Notes: generated from the sequence alone by a model not told the origin. Positions 20,723-32,366 are shown, counted from the first letter of the stretch. The stretch is DNA of 64,000 nt from Orobanche coerulescens (GCA_033398695.1 JAWKAU010000043.1:124001-188000), one strand, 5' to 3'. Program-made: numbers and translations.

Positions 20723-23481
20723 TGTAACACCCCCAATCCACTCAGAGATATTACACGCCGTAGACCCTTTTCTCAAGGATCTATCAGGCTGGTAACTAAA
20801 ATCAAATATCTCAACCTCGTATTTTAAGGCTAAAATGACTCAGTAGATCGATTTGGTCTTTCAATTAATACATACAACTCAATCTCAATACATACCCACG
20901 CAGAGGTCAAAATACAACACACTCCCGTATAACAGGGAAAATATTGCAGCGAAGATAAAGTACAACTGAACCAATACGACATCGTATGGATCCTCATGTG
21001 ATTAGTATCGATCATCTTTCATCATCCTTCGAGTCAACCCTGTGTTATGCTCCCCAAAAATCTGAATGCAAAACAGACATCCACCCCCCGATTACTCGGG
21101 GGTTAGCAAAATTCTACTATTTTGCTAGTGCAAGTACAAAGTGCAGATACGAGTCATACAAATTGTATTCCAAGAATAATAATGACCAGGAATCCTTAAG
21201 ATCCAAACGTAACGAAAAGAAATACTTTTCGAGGTATATAGTTCGAGTAAAACTTTCCAAATTCGAAAGATCATAAATCAAGAGAACAACTTGTAAAATG
21301 GTTTAAAATGCCCTCGAGAGTTTTAACATGAAACCATTTAGGATCATCAAATCCTTTTCTTTTCAAAGAAAACGAAAGGGGTCACAACCCAACGAATTTT
21401 CTTTCTCAAATAAAAACCAACAACAATTCACAGGGTTCGAAGCCCATGTCACGTGTCCCCAACGAACATAAAGTCAACATAATATAACCACCCAAGATAC
21501 GAAATCTCGGTAACACGTCCAAGATACGAAATCTCGGTAACACGTCCAAGATACTCGACCTGGCAAAACATATCCAAAATCATATCCATACCACCATGAT
21601 CACATGTCACGTCATCTCACGGTTGGATCAATCACTTATTGTCTCCTGACCACATGATCACAAGCCATGTGTCACCGTAGGTTTTCTTATACCACCGTGA
21701 TCACTTGCCACATCATCTCACGGTTGGATCAATCACTTGTTGTCTCCTGACCACATGATCGCAAGCCATGTGTCACTGTAGGTATCCTTAGGTTCTCACG
21801 GTTGGATCAATCACTCGTTGCATCCCGACCACATGATCACAAGCCACGTGTCACCGTAGACCCCGCCCATATCCACACGTTCACACACATAACACATTAT
21901 CCCAAGGGTATCCAAATAATTCACCTAAAGGCAACAAACACATAGCACAACACAATCGCAGACTCACAATATATGTATATATGTATATTATCACATCACA
22001 ACACCAACATCGAACATATCCATAGGATTTACATATAAGCATTCGCAAATACAACGTTCAAAAAATACCCACGGTTTTGAAAGAGATCCTTTAAAGAGGC
22101 TAAATCAAATCTTTTGAAAGTTCATTCCAAACAACCAAACAAACACACCAAAACGATCACCAATCATCATATCCACAAAATAAGAAATGTAAGAACAAGG
22201 TACTTGCCTTGAATAATCACAAATGCGGAGAATCGACAGAAGTATGATGGCACAAACCGACTATGAACCCATCGACTCCGCCGAACGCCAACCCGTACAA
22301 TAAACTATGAACGACAATAACAACAATGAAAATGAATTCCATAGCACGACCTAAAGCCGTTGACTTCGAGGAACAAATGACGAAAGTTCAAGGGTTTCCC
22401 CCAAAACGGCCATGAACACTAATCGACCGACAAAAACATGAAACCGAAATAGGGATATACAATCCATGGGATATGTTTAACAACATTATTTAACAATAAT
22501 CGATTCATCAAAATCGGATGGAATACGAGATCAATAACAAAACTCCCAAAAAGGTCAACTCTAGGAAATCAAGAAAAAATACCTCGATCCGACGAAGAAC
22601 AATGGATTAGATGATGTTATAATCACCTAGGATGCTCCAAAACACCTTGGATGGAATAGAAATCGGCCAGGAGTCCAAACCCTAGTCACCTCGTTTCGAA
22701 CCCGCGGAGAGGATATGAAGGAAATGAAAAAAGTGGTGAAAAATGACTGCTGTCCAGTATATACTGGACAGCTTAGCGTGCGCTAATCTTCACTGATTAG
22801 CGTGTGCTATCGAGGCATCAAAAACACACGTTCTGCCAAAAAGTACAGTTAGCGTGCGCTAAGGAGACCTCCAGACCCAGTCCAGTAGCTTCTGGACTGC
22901 CTCAAACTACCAGTTAGCGTGCGCTATCCACAGCACCTTAGCGCGCGTTGTCTACCTGGATGTAGCGTGCGCTATCGACTCCGAATGACAGCAACATTAC
23001 TCTCAAAAATGGGTACGTCTCCGACCGATACTTCAAACTCAAGATATGTACGAAAAGCTCCAGAATATGATCATAGTAAGAGCTTGAGCCCTAATCAAAC
23101 TCACACGCGACCATGAAAAGGGCCGAGACAACAAATACGAATGCGGATACCCACAACTTTGGGAAATTACAAAACGCCCGAAAATCACGATACGTGATCG
23201 AATAACCAAACCAAAGTTCACAACACGTCTAACAAAGTTAAACGGACTTACGGGAAATTCGAAACAACAGTTTCGAACGAGATTCGTAAGAATCGAACTC
23301 AAGTGTGGAAAAGTCGCTAGATAGCACAGAACTCAATAAAATGACACCGAAATGAATTCGGACGTCAAAAAGTACAGAATTAATCATCCTCAGAATGACG
23401 AAATGGTCAAAAACGAGGTGCTAAGATGGGCTTCCGCCAAAAAAAAGAGAATTACCGAAAATCGAAATCGCGGATATTACA
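20723..23481 (-). repeat. 5' LTR (right copy), 2759 bp
   Basis: Direct repeat of 15576-18343 with scattered substitutions and small indels. It has a local 34-bp duplication (AAATCTCGGTAACACGTCC occurs twice near 21500-21545) and one fewer palindrome unit than the left copy. Confidence 0.92.
22771..22978. repeat. Palindrome array (right LTR), six units
   Basis: Same array as 17606-17832. The segment between two neighbouring palindromes of the left copy is absent here, leaving GTTAGCGTGCGCTAAGGAGACC, written as one fused unit; this looks like recombination between adjacent palindromes. Confidence 0.8.
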
Positions 23482-23941
23482 TCTTCGAGCTTTGATACAG
23501 AGATCGATACGCTTGCTATATGACTGATTTTGGCTTCCCAGATATCGAGGCATATTTGGATTGAGCTTGATGCTGCTGCTGTGGTGACCCTGCTTTCATC
23601 TGGCCATCGGGGCTCTTGGCAGGTTCGTCACACCCATATGCGTATCCGACACATTCTCCGAGACATTCAGTACAAAGTCACTCACATTTTTCGGGAGGGC
23701 AACAGGGCGACTGATTATCTCTCTGAGCTCGGCATGTCGTCCCTCGATATTGAGACTTGTACATATGATACTGCTCCTCCGTTTCTTCTCTCTCTTATAC
23801 GGATGGATCAGCTTGGTTACCCTCTTTTAGATTTAGGTAGTTTATCATTGGTTGATTTATTGCTATGGGTCCGCACATTAGCCCACGATTTCAGTGGTGC
23901 ACCTTGTATTTCACTAGCGGGTCGTTGGAAGTTTAGTTTCT
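23482..23941 (+). pseudogene. LINE RNase H C-terminal part
   Basis: Resumes the frame broken at 15575: SSFDTEIDTLAI with catalytic Glu, a TGA stop, LILASQISRHIWIELDAAAV with catalytic Asp, then THIFREGNRATDYLSELG with the last Asp motif. The four-residue D-E-D-D pattern is therefore spread over both sides of the LTR element. 23482-23486 is also the right TCTTC target duplication. Confidence 0.82.
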
Positions 23942-24116
23942 AGTATCCGGATTATGGCCCATTTTTTGTCATAATTCGGAAGTGCTCTTTTACCTATCGG
24001 TCCGCAAATTAGCCAACGACTTTAGTGGTGCACTTTGTATTTCTTTAGCGGGCCGTAGGTACTTCGTTTTTTAGATATAGGATTCGGATTATGGCCCATT
24101 TTTGTTATAATTCGGG
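23872..24116 (+). repeat. Tandem duplication in the LINE 3' UTR
   Basis: Two diverged copies of about 120 bp share CCGCA.ATTAGCC, TTTAGTGGTGCAC.TTGTATTTC, GGATTATGGCCCATTTTT and ATAATTCGG. Confidence 0.85.
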
Positions 24117-24210
24117 ACTGATTGCTTGTACTTCTCGATATTTTCTTTATCTCACAGGTTGGTGGGTCCCGCCTCAACCCGTCCACAATGGAAGTTTTTT
24201 TCTTTAAAAA

Positions 24211-24984
24211 AATGATTACATATTTAATTCTTTTAATTATTTTAAATATATATCTCCCCTATATACTAATGCAGAATACGTTGAGCCTAAATGGCAGTTT
24301 CTCATGCTTCGGCTGCCACATGTTTTCTGCTGGTGCTTCGTGTGCTTATGTGTCACCCTTTCATGCTTCAGCTGACACATAATCAATTACTCGCCGAATC
24401 ATCATTGCATTAATTACATTATAATTATGCCTCAAATAACTCCTACCTACCTTATTTATTTCTACGAATTAAGAAATATGAATTATGAATAAATAGGAAT
24501 TGAGTATATTACAGAAATATTTTACATTTTCATTAATTAAAAAATATAAATTCCAAACAAAGAGAATTTAATATATATTTCCATTAATTAATTAGTTTGT
24601 ATTAGTTAATCACTATAATTATGTATATCAATAAAAGAAATATCAACTGAAAGAAGTGTTGAATATATATGTACTCGAAGTGATTTTTTAAATAATTTTA
24701 AGTGATTTTTTATTTTTTAAGTTTTAAAAAATTTGTTAATTTATCTACTTTTGAAATCAACTATATATTTTTGAAAGTTTTGAATTTTCGTTTGTATTTT
24801 AAATTATACCAAACAATTTATGTATTTTTTTTCAAATATAAGGATTGAGAAGTACTTTATTTTAAGTTATAAGTCAAGATCTATTATGTATTTTCAAAAG
24901 TTTTCTAAATTCCAAAAACATTACTAAAACTAGCCACAATTATTTAGTATAATTCTACATATGGAGTTGTATTAAAGGACAATA
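24211..24984. other. AT-rich spacer, no gene seen
   Basis: Very AT-rich sequence with no recognisable coding or terminal-repeat features. Confidence 0.5.
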
Positions 24985-26104
24985 TGTTGTTGCCCAAAAT
25001 ATTTATCCGAAGATTAATACTGCTGGAAGACGGACAACAAACAAATGCGGGAGCACTTCCGAGAGATGATAAATAGAACAAGATTTGCCGGGTTTGTTAG
25101 GCCCGGGCTTGAATGCTCTCGCGAGATGTTATTAATACAAATATTCGTGGATACAAGTATTAATGAGAGAAATCTAAATACAATGAGTGTAAAAAGACTC
25201 TGTTGATCCGGCTCTTGAGCGAAGCTAGGTGTTCTTCGTCCCGCCGTAATGCTCGAGGAGAAAAGGCCGGAGAAGTAAGACCGAAAGAAAGTCATTTGCA
25301 AGAGTTGGATGATTGCCAAGTGCAAGTAATTGCTTCTGTATTGTGTGAATTGCGAAGGAAGCTGAAGATGTATGCCAAAATCTCGGTTCAGTGCAGAAGA
25401 GTTTCGGTCCCTTTTACAAGTGGAGGCTGCCTTGTATATATAGAGGCTGAGGGGCCCTGTCCCCTAGTGGGCGATCGCCTTTCAGCATTTAATGTAATGG
25501 GGCGATCGTCCTAAAGGGCACGTGGGCTGCCAAAAGTCGAGCTACGGTGGTGGCGGCCGTGCGGTCAATGAGGATCCAAAGACGCGTCCTAAGCTGTCAC
25601 AGGAGGTCCCACTTTGCTACTTTCGGCGGACTTTGTCAGTAGGTGACAGGCTGTAGTCACATGTCTTGTCCGCCAACTCCTTTCGCAGGTCTGGGCCATG
25701 CTGGTAGGCGAGGTAGGAGACAGGTTTGTCAGCGCCTTTTGCGGATCTGCACGTGGGGTCAGTTTTGAGACTTGGCCTTGGCCGACTGGATGGCCATCGG
25801 CCTAGTCACTGAAGGTTGGCAATGGTCGGTCACCAAGGGTCGATCGGCAGATGCCGTGAGAGGATCGTCCGCTAGTCGATCGCCAGGAGTCGGTCGCCGA
25901 GTGCCGAGTGATGATCGTATCTGAGGTCGATCGCTCGGTACCGGGACTTGTCCTGGGACCTTCCTTCGCCGATTTAGCCGGTCCATTGGGTTGAGGCTTG
26001 GTCGCACAGTCGCCGCCGGATCTGCCTTGGCCGCTCGGCAGTAAGTCGGTCGCTCGGCCTCGGAGGCGATCGCCGGTCGGAAGGTGTTAATTCTTGACAC
26101 AACA
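24985..26104 (-). repeat. 3' LTR (left copy), 1120 bp
   Basis: Nearly identical to the right LTR except for three short divergent patches (about 25242-25313, 25529-25603, 25966-26027) that carry most of the differences. Confidence 0.93.
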
Positions 26105-26117
26105 ATTGCCCCCCAGC
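26105..26117 (-). promoter_or_regulatory. Polypurine tract
   Basis: Minus-strand GCTGGGGGGCAAT abuts the 3' LTR. Confidence 0.65.
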
Positions 26118-26948
26118 TTGCTCCTATGTTGAAGACATGGGGCGAGGTGGTTCTTGCTGGCGATCGCGTCTGGATGAGGATGGGCGATCTGAGCCGACTT
26201 AGGACTCGGACTTGGGCTATCATAGTCGATTGGCTTAGCTATCTTTCGGTCTTGTACCTGCAAAAAACAACATTGGCCGATCCCCCATGGAAACTCGGTG
26301 GTTTCGCTTGCTTGAGGAATCGTGCACAGTCGCGGAGATCGATGGACCGACCCCATGACCGTGTCTTGGTGCGCGAAGACAATGAGTGTCTCGTGACTCA
26401 CTTTATTATGAGGGTCCTCTGTTAGGCTGCGCCTCGCCTTGTTTTTAAACGAAAGGCGTGCGGTCTCGGTCTAGAGGAGTCCTTGCGCGGGGCAGCGTCG
26501 GATGAATCAACTCCACGCCCGCGGCTTGTTAGCTCTGCTTCCACCTCGGCCAGCCATGGAGATGGCCGACCTCGACGGTGTACGTTGAGACGGGGTTGTG
26601 GAATGAGTCCACTGATTAATGTTGGAGAGCCCTCCGACTATGCCGGCCTCGTATTTAAACGAAGGGCGGGCGATCTTGGCCGAAAGGGACCTTGCATGGC
26701 CGAAGCAGCCGGTTCCATCGACTGCCAGGACCATGGCTTTATGATGTGCGGTGGAGGCGATCTTATGCCTTAGTCCGTCATGTTATATCTTTGGATGTAG
26801 ATGGCGATCGTGTCCTCCGAATCGGATGATGTAGCGTGATGATCGCGATCGGGCGGAAGATCGCGATCGTCGCTCAGTGCCGATCGCTTATTCGTAGGTC
26901 GATATTGGCGATCGGGCGGGAGATCGTCGTCCGGTGCCGATCGCACGC
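26118..26948 (-). other. GC-rich non-coding region after gag
   Basis: No pol-like reading on either strand. 26800-26945 contains many overlapping GATCGCGATCG-type words, including a local repeat (CGATCGGGCGG...GATCG occurs twice). Confidence 0.6.
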
Positions 26949-28148
26949 TCACGTGCTAAGAAGAAACCTTTGCACGGCCGTAAAATCTGCGGCTCTAGCC
27001 GGAAGGCTGCGTAGAGTCGTAGGTTGGGTCTTCGTGAGATGCTGAACATAGGCGAAGCCACGAAAACCTCCTAGACCGCGTGAGGCGGTCTCATCGCTTA
27101 TGGGCTCGCCATTGAGGATGATTACGTCTACCCGGTCGATGTAGTCCGAGTCGGACTCTTCTTCTCCCTGCTTGATTTGCATCATGCGAAGGGGACCTTC
27201 GGGCCGGACGACCCTGGTGGCAAAGTACTCAGTGAAGCCGTGCGCCAGCTCGTTAAAGGAGCCAATGGACCGAGGTGGCAATGAAGTGTACCACCGGTGG
27301 GCGAGGTCGTCCAGCGTCAGAGGGAACATTCGGCATCTGGTCGCGTCAGATGCCCCGCACCCAGTCATGTAGATGTTGAACTTCCTTAGGTGCACTTGGG
27401 GGTCCGATCGCCCCACGTACACGGGTGTCTGCGGGGGAGCGATCCTGTGCTGCACGGGGGCGAGCTCGATGTCGATCGCGAGCGGCTCGCTTGGCCCGGC
27501 GATCGTCTTCTTGGCGCCTGCTCTGGATTCCAGGAGCGCCTTCATGTCGTCGAGTTGACGTTGCATTGCAGCCATCGCCGTGGCTTGGTCGCTTGCCGAT
27601 CGGCTTTGGGAGCAGGAGCCGAGGCGATCGTGTACCGATCTCCGGGCTCCGCTGCCGCCGACCTCGGCAATTCGGCGAGGGGGAGCCAGGGCGGCTGGCC
27701 GCCTTCCGGGAGTCGGGTAGGCCGAGCTCCCGGTGACGGACTCAAACTCCGTCGTCTCGCAGATGGGGCCGGACCGCCCGTAGCAGTGTCGGGTCACCGC
27801 CCGGGCGATCGAAGACAGAGGTGCCCCGGTGGCGAGCGCCTCTTCTGCGGACGGAGCCTCTGGCGATTGCTCGGCCAAGAGTGCCTTGAGCTTCGCTTGA
27901 TCTCCGTGAGAGACCGGGGCGTAGGCCGAGGCGCGTCGAGAGCACTCCGTCGCTCTGTAGACGGCCGGGGCCCTTTCGATCTGTTCCTTGGTTCGAACCG
28001 ATCGAGCGAGAGGTTGGGCCGCCGTCCGTGGACGGATCGAGCGTCTCGATCCGCGGCGGCTACCTTCCACCATCGGGCCGGCTCGGGCCAGGGCGCAGGG
28101 GGTTTGGCCGAGGTGATCGGCTTTCTTCGACGCGGAGGCGGAAGACAT
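26949..28148 (-). CDS. Retrotransposon gag protein, intact 399-codon frame
   Basis: An uninterrupted frame runs from ATG at 28148, 131 bp after the 5' LTR, to a stop at 26949. The first 185 residues are Ser/Arg/Ala-rich and probably disordered. Residues 187-208 (DQATAMAAMQRQLDDMKALL) look like a short coiled coil. Residues 249-345 match the plant gypsy capsid pattern (DPQVHLRKF, ATRCRMFPLTLDDLAHRWY, FNELAHGFTEYF, IKQGEEESDSDYI). There is no zinc knuckle and no protease, RT or integrase, so particles would depend on enzymes from another element. An open frame on the opposite strand (27390-28157) is a by-product of high GC. Confidence 0.85.
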   Translation of the reverse strand: MSSASASKKADHLGQTPCALARAGPMVEGSRRGSRRSIRPRTAAQPLARSVRTKEQIERAPAVYRATECSRRASAYAPVSHGDQAKLKALLAEQSPEAPSAEEALATGAPLSSIARAVTRHCYGRSGPICETTEFESVTGSSAYPTPGRRPAALAPPRRIAEVGGSGARRSVHDRLGSCSQSRSASDQATAMAAMQRQLDDMKALLESRAGAKKTIAGPSEPLAIDIELAPVQHRIAPPQTPVYVGRSDPQVHLRKFNIYMTGCGASDATRCRMFPLTLDDLAHRWYTSLPPRSIGSFNELAHGFTEYFATRVVRPEGPLRMMQIKQGEEESDSDYIDRVDVIILNGEPISDETASRGLGGFRGFAYVQHLTKTQPTTLRSLPARAADFTAVQRFLLST

Positions 28149-28261
28149 GATTTCTGAAGGATTTCTTTTGAAGTGCAGTGAGTGTCACTTCAAATATCTG
28201 CCCCGAGAACAGTGAGTGTTCTTCGGGACGGTAGGTGTAAAAAAATCGAGGGTTGGATGCC

Positions 28262-28279
28262 CCTTCCTCTAACGCCAAT
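28262..28279 (-). promoter_or_regulatory. Primer-binding-site region
   Basis: Minus-strand ATTGGCGTTAGAGGAAGG directly follows the 5' LTR; the tRNA partner was not determined. Confidence 0.5.
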
Positions 28280-29419
28280 TGTTGTTGCCCAAAATATTTA
28301 TCCGAAGATTAATACTGCTGGAAGACGGACAACAAACAAATGCGGGAGCACTTCCGAGAGATGATAAATAGAACAAGATTTGCCGGGTTTGTTAGGCCCG
28401 GGCTTGAATGCTCTCGCGAGATGTTATTAATACAAATATTCGTGGATACAAGTATTAATGAGAGAAATCTAAATACAATGAGTGTAAAAAGACTCTGTTG
28501 ATCCGGCTCTTGAGCGAAGCTAGGTGTTCTTCGTCCCGCCGGTAATCTGCTCGAGGAGAAAAGGCCGGGAGAAGTAAGACCGAAAGAAAGCTGTTGCCAA
28601 GAGTTGGATGTTTGCCAAGTGCAAGTAATTGCTTCTGTATTGTGTGAATTGCGAAGGAAGCTGAAGATGTATGCCAAAATCTCGGTTCAGTGCAGAAGAG
28701 TTTCGGTCCCTTTTACAAGTGGAGGCTGCCTTGTATATATAGAGGCTGAGGGGCCCTGTCCCCTAGTGGGCGATCGCCTTTCAGCATTTAATGTAATGGG
28801 GCGATCGTCCTAAAGGGCACGTGGGCTGCCTGCCAAAAGTCCAGAGCTACAGCTGGTGGCCAGCCGTGCGGTCCAATGAGGATCCAGCACGCGTCCGGAA
28901 GCACTGTCACAGGAGGTCCCACTTTGCTACTTTCGGCGGACTTTGTCAGTAGGTGACAGGCTGTAGTCACATGTCTTGTCCGCCAACTCCTTTCGCAGGT
29001 CTGGGCCATGCTGGTAGGTGAGGTAGGAGACAGGTTTGTCAGCGCCTTTTGCGGATCTGCACGTGGGGTCAGTTTTGAGACTTGGCCTTGGCCGACTGGA
29101 TGGCCATCGGCCTAGTCACTGAAGGTTGGCAATGGTCGGTCACCAAGGGTCGATCGGCAGATGCCGTGAGAGGATCGTCCGCTAGTCGATCGCCAGGAGT
29201 CGGTCGCCGAGTGCCGAGTGATGATCGTATCTGAGGTCGATCGCTCGGTACCGGGACTTGTCCTGGGACCTTCCTTTGGCCGATTTAGCTGGTCCGCTGG
29301 GTTGAGGCTTGGTCGCCTGGTCGCTGCTCGGCAGATCTGCCTTGGCCGCTCGGCAGTAAGTCGGTCGCTCGGCCTCGGAGGCGATCGCCGGTCGGAAGGT
29401 GTTAATTCTTGACACAACA
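28280..29419 (-). repeat. 5' LTR (right copy), 1140 bp
   Basis: Direct repeat of 24985-26104, ends TG...CA. On the minus strand, sequence complementary to CTTGTATATATAGAGG (about 28731-28746) gives a TATATATA box. Confidence 0.93.
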
Positions 29420-29424
29420 CAATA

Positions 29425-29832
29425 CATATATCGTTTATTCAAGTATAAGTTCTTCACGTTGGCATCATTGCAAACTCATAAGACTGACCAAGAATATGAG
29501 ATTAATTATTGGACATACAATGTCATCTCACCATCTATAAGAAATTAAGGACTTCTCCGAATGAATTCTCAAAATTGTAGATGGTGAGCTGGGTGAAGAA
29601 GTCGATAGAGAAATCTTGATTAATATTCTAGATAATTACTAATCTGGAATGCCGAAGATCATATTGCAGCCATTGCTGAAAGCACTATCATTTACTTATA
29701 AGTAATTTTCCATAAAGTAATTTTCTGAAGAAAGAGCAACCGTGACGCCAACAAACGACATTGTGGAGAGAGTAAACGATTACGTGATGTCTATAATTTC
29801 AAAAGACAAACGGATATATCTCAGTTCTGATA
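29425..29832. other. Intergenic, no gene seen
   Basis: AT-rich without recognisable features; its right edge contains the RTE target duplication GTTCTGATA (29824-29832). Confidence 0.5.
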
Positions 29833-31518
29833 AAAAACCAAATCAAACCAAACATACCCAGTATATCCCGCTCAGAGCAGGGTCTGGGGAGGGTAAGATG
29901 TACGCAGACCATGCCCCTACTTATTACGGTAGGGAGGCTGTTTCCGTGAAGACCTCCAGCTTAGTGCACAACAGATTCTTGTGTGATAAATACAAAGGAA
30001 AACATATGATTCGAAAAAGCTCGAGGCCATACCTGAGCCCATGGCTTGATCCACATGGGACTTACCTAAGCGGAATTTGGCTACTTCACTCCCGATGAAC
30101 GCTGCTCTAACAAAAGAGAGGTTGGCTCTGCGCACAGCTCCCTGTCAAAAATACACCACACGCAAAGACAATATGATAAAATATACAATAAAAGTAAAAA
30201 TGCAAAGCTCTAGGTCAAAGCTAACCGAGACAACCCAACCCTGAGGCTCTCAACTACAAGACTGCTCTACAAAAGAATCCACAACTCGATCCGCGCCTCC
30301 AAGCGCACCTATCAACGCCATGGTCTCGGAAAGGTTTAAGGCCTTCAAATCTAATCTCGCTGCTCCTCCCACGTTCTCCTGGCCCCGCCTCCTCATCTCC
30401 CGACAACCAATAAACTCTCGACCCTCCTCACCGGAGCAGATGCCCGCTCCCGCGGACGTGGCCAAACCATCTCAATCTCCCTTCCTAACTTTCATTTGAA
30501 ATGGGCGCCACTTCCAGCGTTCTGAAAACCCCGTTCGCGATTCTATCTAACATTGTGCGACCACACGACCAACGTAACATTCTCATTTCACTACTTCCAA
30601 CTTTCTCTCAAGCGACTTCTTCATCGCCCAACATTCGAGCCATACAACATTGCAGGTCGGATTGCCGCTCTATAGAATTTACCCTTCAACTTTAGAGGAC
30701 TTTCTTGTCGCAGAGGACTTCGTCAGCCGCTCTCCACCTTAGCCACCCCGCCTTGATGCGATGCGTGACATCATCTTCACACTCACCTTCCTTCTGAATG
30801 ATCGAACCCAAATACTTGAACTTATCCGTACGGGGTACGATCTGATCCGCAATCATTACCTCAACATCTTCCTCGTTGGCCTCACCACTAAAGTTACACC
30901 AGAGATACTCGGTCTTAGACCGGCTCACACGCAAGCCCTGGGATTCTAACTTATCCCTCCAAAGCTCCAACTTCGAGTTCACCTCCCTCCTCGACTCCGC
31001 CACTAACACAATGTCGTCAGCAAAAAGCATGCACCACGGGATGCCATCTTGAATCCCTCGCGAAATGACGTCAAGGATTAGAGCGAAGAGAAGAGGGCTT
31101 AGCGCCGACCCCTGGTGTAGCCCTATCTCAACCGGAAAAAACTGGGTGTCACCAACTGGGGTCCTAACGCACGTCCTACCTTGGGAGTACATGTCTTGGA
31201 TCGCCCTAACGAACGGCAACGACACCCTCCTCTCTACTAGGCTCCTCCAAATAACATCGCGCGGAATGCTATCATAAGCCTTCTCTAGATCTATGAACAC
31301 CATATGTAGGTCCTTACGCCGCTCTCTAAACTTCTCCATAAGGCGTCTGACGAGATGAATGGCCTCAGTCGTGGACCTCCCGGCATGAAGCCAAATTGGT
31401 TCTCTGAGATCTCAACTTCTCTTCTAACCCTGCATTCCACCACTCTTTCCCAAAGTTTCATAGTATGACTAAGGAGTTTAATACCCCTATAGTTACTACA
31501 ACTCTGAGCATCGCCTTT
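29833..31518 (-). mobile_element. RTE-type LINE, 5'-truncated
   Basis: Flanked by GTTCTGATA at 29824-29832 and 31519-31527. The minus strand encodes the C-terminal RT half of an RTE LINE; the left end carries the typical RTE 3' region (CCCAGTATATCCCGCTCAGA... GGGGAGGGTAAGATGTACGC on the plus strand). A shorter copy of the same family lies at 42011-42772. Confidence 0.85.
30250..31518 (-). pseudogene. RTE reverse transcriptase and C-terminal domain
   Basis: Starts at the truncation with KGDAQSCSNYRGIKLLS, then NQFGFMPGRSTTEAIHLVRR with one frame break, then a 215-codon open segment (31339-30692) containing HMVFIDLEKAYDSIPRDVIW (catalytic Asp), GLHQGSALSPLLFAL and MLFADDIVL (residues 104-112, catalytic FADD), and FKYLGSIIQKEGE. 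The reading continues through FYRAAIRPAMLYGSECW to GRLRWFGHVR with frameshifts, the usual RTE C-terminus. No endonuclease remains. Confidence 0.85.
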
Positions 31519-31527
31519 GTTCTGATA

Positions 31528-32366
31528 GTATATGCAAAATCTCTACGACCTCTAAAGTCAAAATCAAGTATATTCAATGAATTTTTTTGAATAGCATCAA
31601 CTGTTCTAGAATTCCAAATCACATCTTGAAATCGTAAGTTAGAGTCTCAATTATGCTAATTCAAAATATGGATCAATCATTAGGATTATGAAATATCACA
31701 TCATTAATAATTATCCAAATCCGTAACCATATTATTGAACAAAAAATTCGGGGAACAATTTTGAGAGTAAAGTACTTATTACACAATTGATATTAAGCCC
31801 GTTAGATAGCAGATTACCATTTAAATTTCAAATACGACAGTTCCCACTTATTATGAGCTTTACCATGACTATATTTAAGAGTCAAGGTCACACGTTCCCT
31901 CATGTCAGTATGTATCTTCCAAGACCCGTATTCGGTCATGGTTAGCTTTATGTAGCCCTATCAAGAGTGAAGATCGAGAAATACTAGAAATCTTTTGTTG
32001 CAATGAGAATAGTGTAATTATAAACAGACAAATAATGTAGTTTATAAGAAGTATTATGAAATTTATAATGAACGATTTACATATTATATATTTACATAAG
32101 AGTTTTTTTTGTGTTCCCGTGTAATTACACGGGTGTTATACTAGTAATTTTCTATATATAAATAATTAAAATACAAAGAAAGGAGAAAGAATCAATTCTT
32201 AAATAATAATAAAAAAATAAATTCGTCTTGTTCAATTAATCCTCAATCTATCTCCGGTTAATCTCCGAGCGTTAGCAATCTTTTAGGACTTCCACATACA
32301 GTTAGGGTAACTGCTTGAGTGGCTCTTAACGAAGTCTACACATAATTCCAGAGGTGGTCAACCACC
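31528..32366. other. Upstream region of the helicase gene
   Basis: AT-rich. GTTAGGGTAACTG at 32300-32312 resembles a telomere-type (TTAGGG) promoter motif, about 55 bp before the ATG. No clear TATA box. Confidence 0.4.

Larger units (their letters stand above)
15576..23481 (-). mobile_element. Non-autonomous long-LTR retrotransposon (LARD-like), 7906 bp
   Basis: Two long direct repeats (15576-18343 and 20723-23481) begin TGTAACACCCCC and end GGATATTACA, and the whole is flanked by exact TCTTC duplications. On the minus strand the primer site TGGTATCGGAGC (20718-20707, one mismatch to the plant initiator-Met tRNA site TGGTATCAGAGC) follows the 5' LTR, and a purine-rich tract precedes the 3' LTR (18362-18344). 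Orientation is therefore leftwards. The internal region is only 2379 bp and holds a broken gag with no protease, RT or integrase, so it needs a partner element. The capsid-like fragment suggests Ty3/gypsy ancestry. Confidence 0.92.
14415..24210 (+). mobile_element. Second L1-type LINE (3' part), interrupted by an LTR element
   Basis: Coding remnants at 14421-15575 and 23487-23941 form one LINE: post-RT zinc-binding region then RNase H. The break at 15575/23482 falls inside RNase H and coincides exactly with an LTR retrotransposon and its TCTTC target duplication. The 3' UTR has a 123-bp tandem duplication (23872-24116). The end is placed near an A-rich stretch at about 24205. The 5' part is truncated. 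Confidence 0.8.
24985..29419 (-). mobile_element. Gag-only LTR retrotransposon (TR-GAG type), 4435 bp
   Basis: Direct repeats 24985-26104 and 28280-29419 begin TGTTGTTGCCC and end GACACAACA, and exact CAATA duplications flank the element (24980-24984 and 29420-29424). Minus orientation follows from the gag frame, a GGGGGGCAAT purine tract next to the left LTR and the PBS-like ATTGGCGTTAGAGGAAGG next to the right LTR. The 2175-bp interior encodes gag only. The element is much more GC-rich than its surroundings and is studded with CGATCG words. Confidence 0.93.

Noticed and set aside
27390..28157. Long plus-strand open frame (255 codons) opposite the retrotransposon gag
   Set aside because: It mirrors the minus-strand gag in GC-rich DNA, has no domain motif, and composition is that of an antisense shadow.
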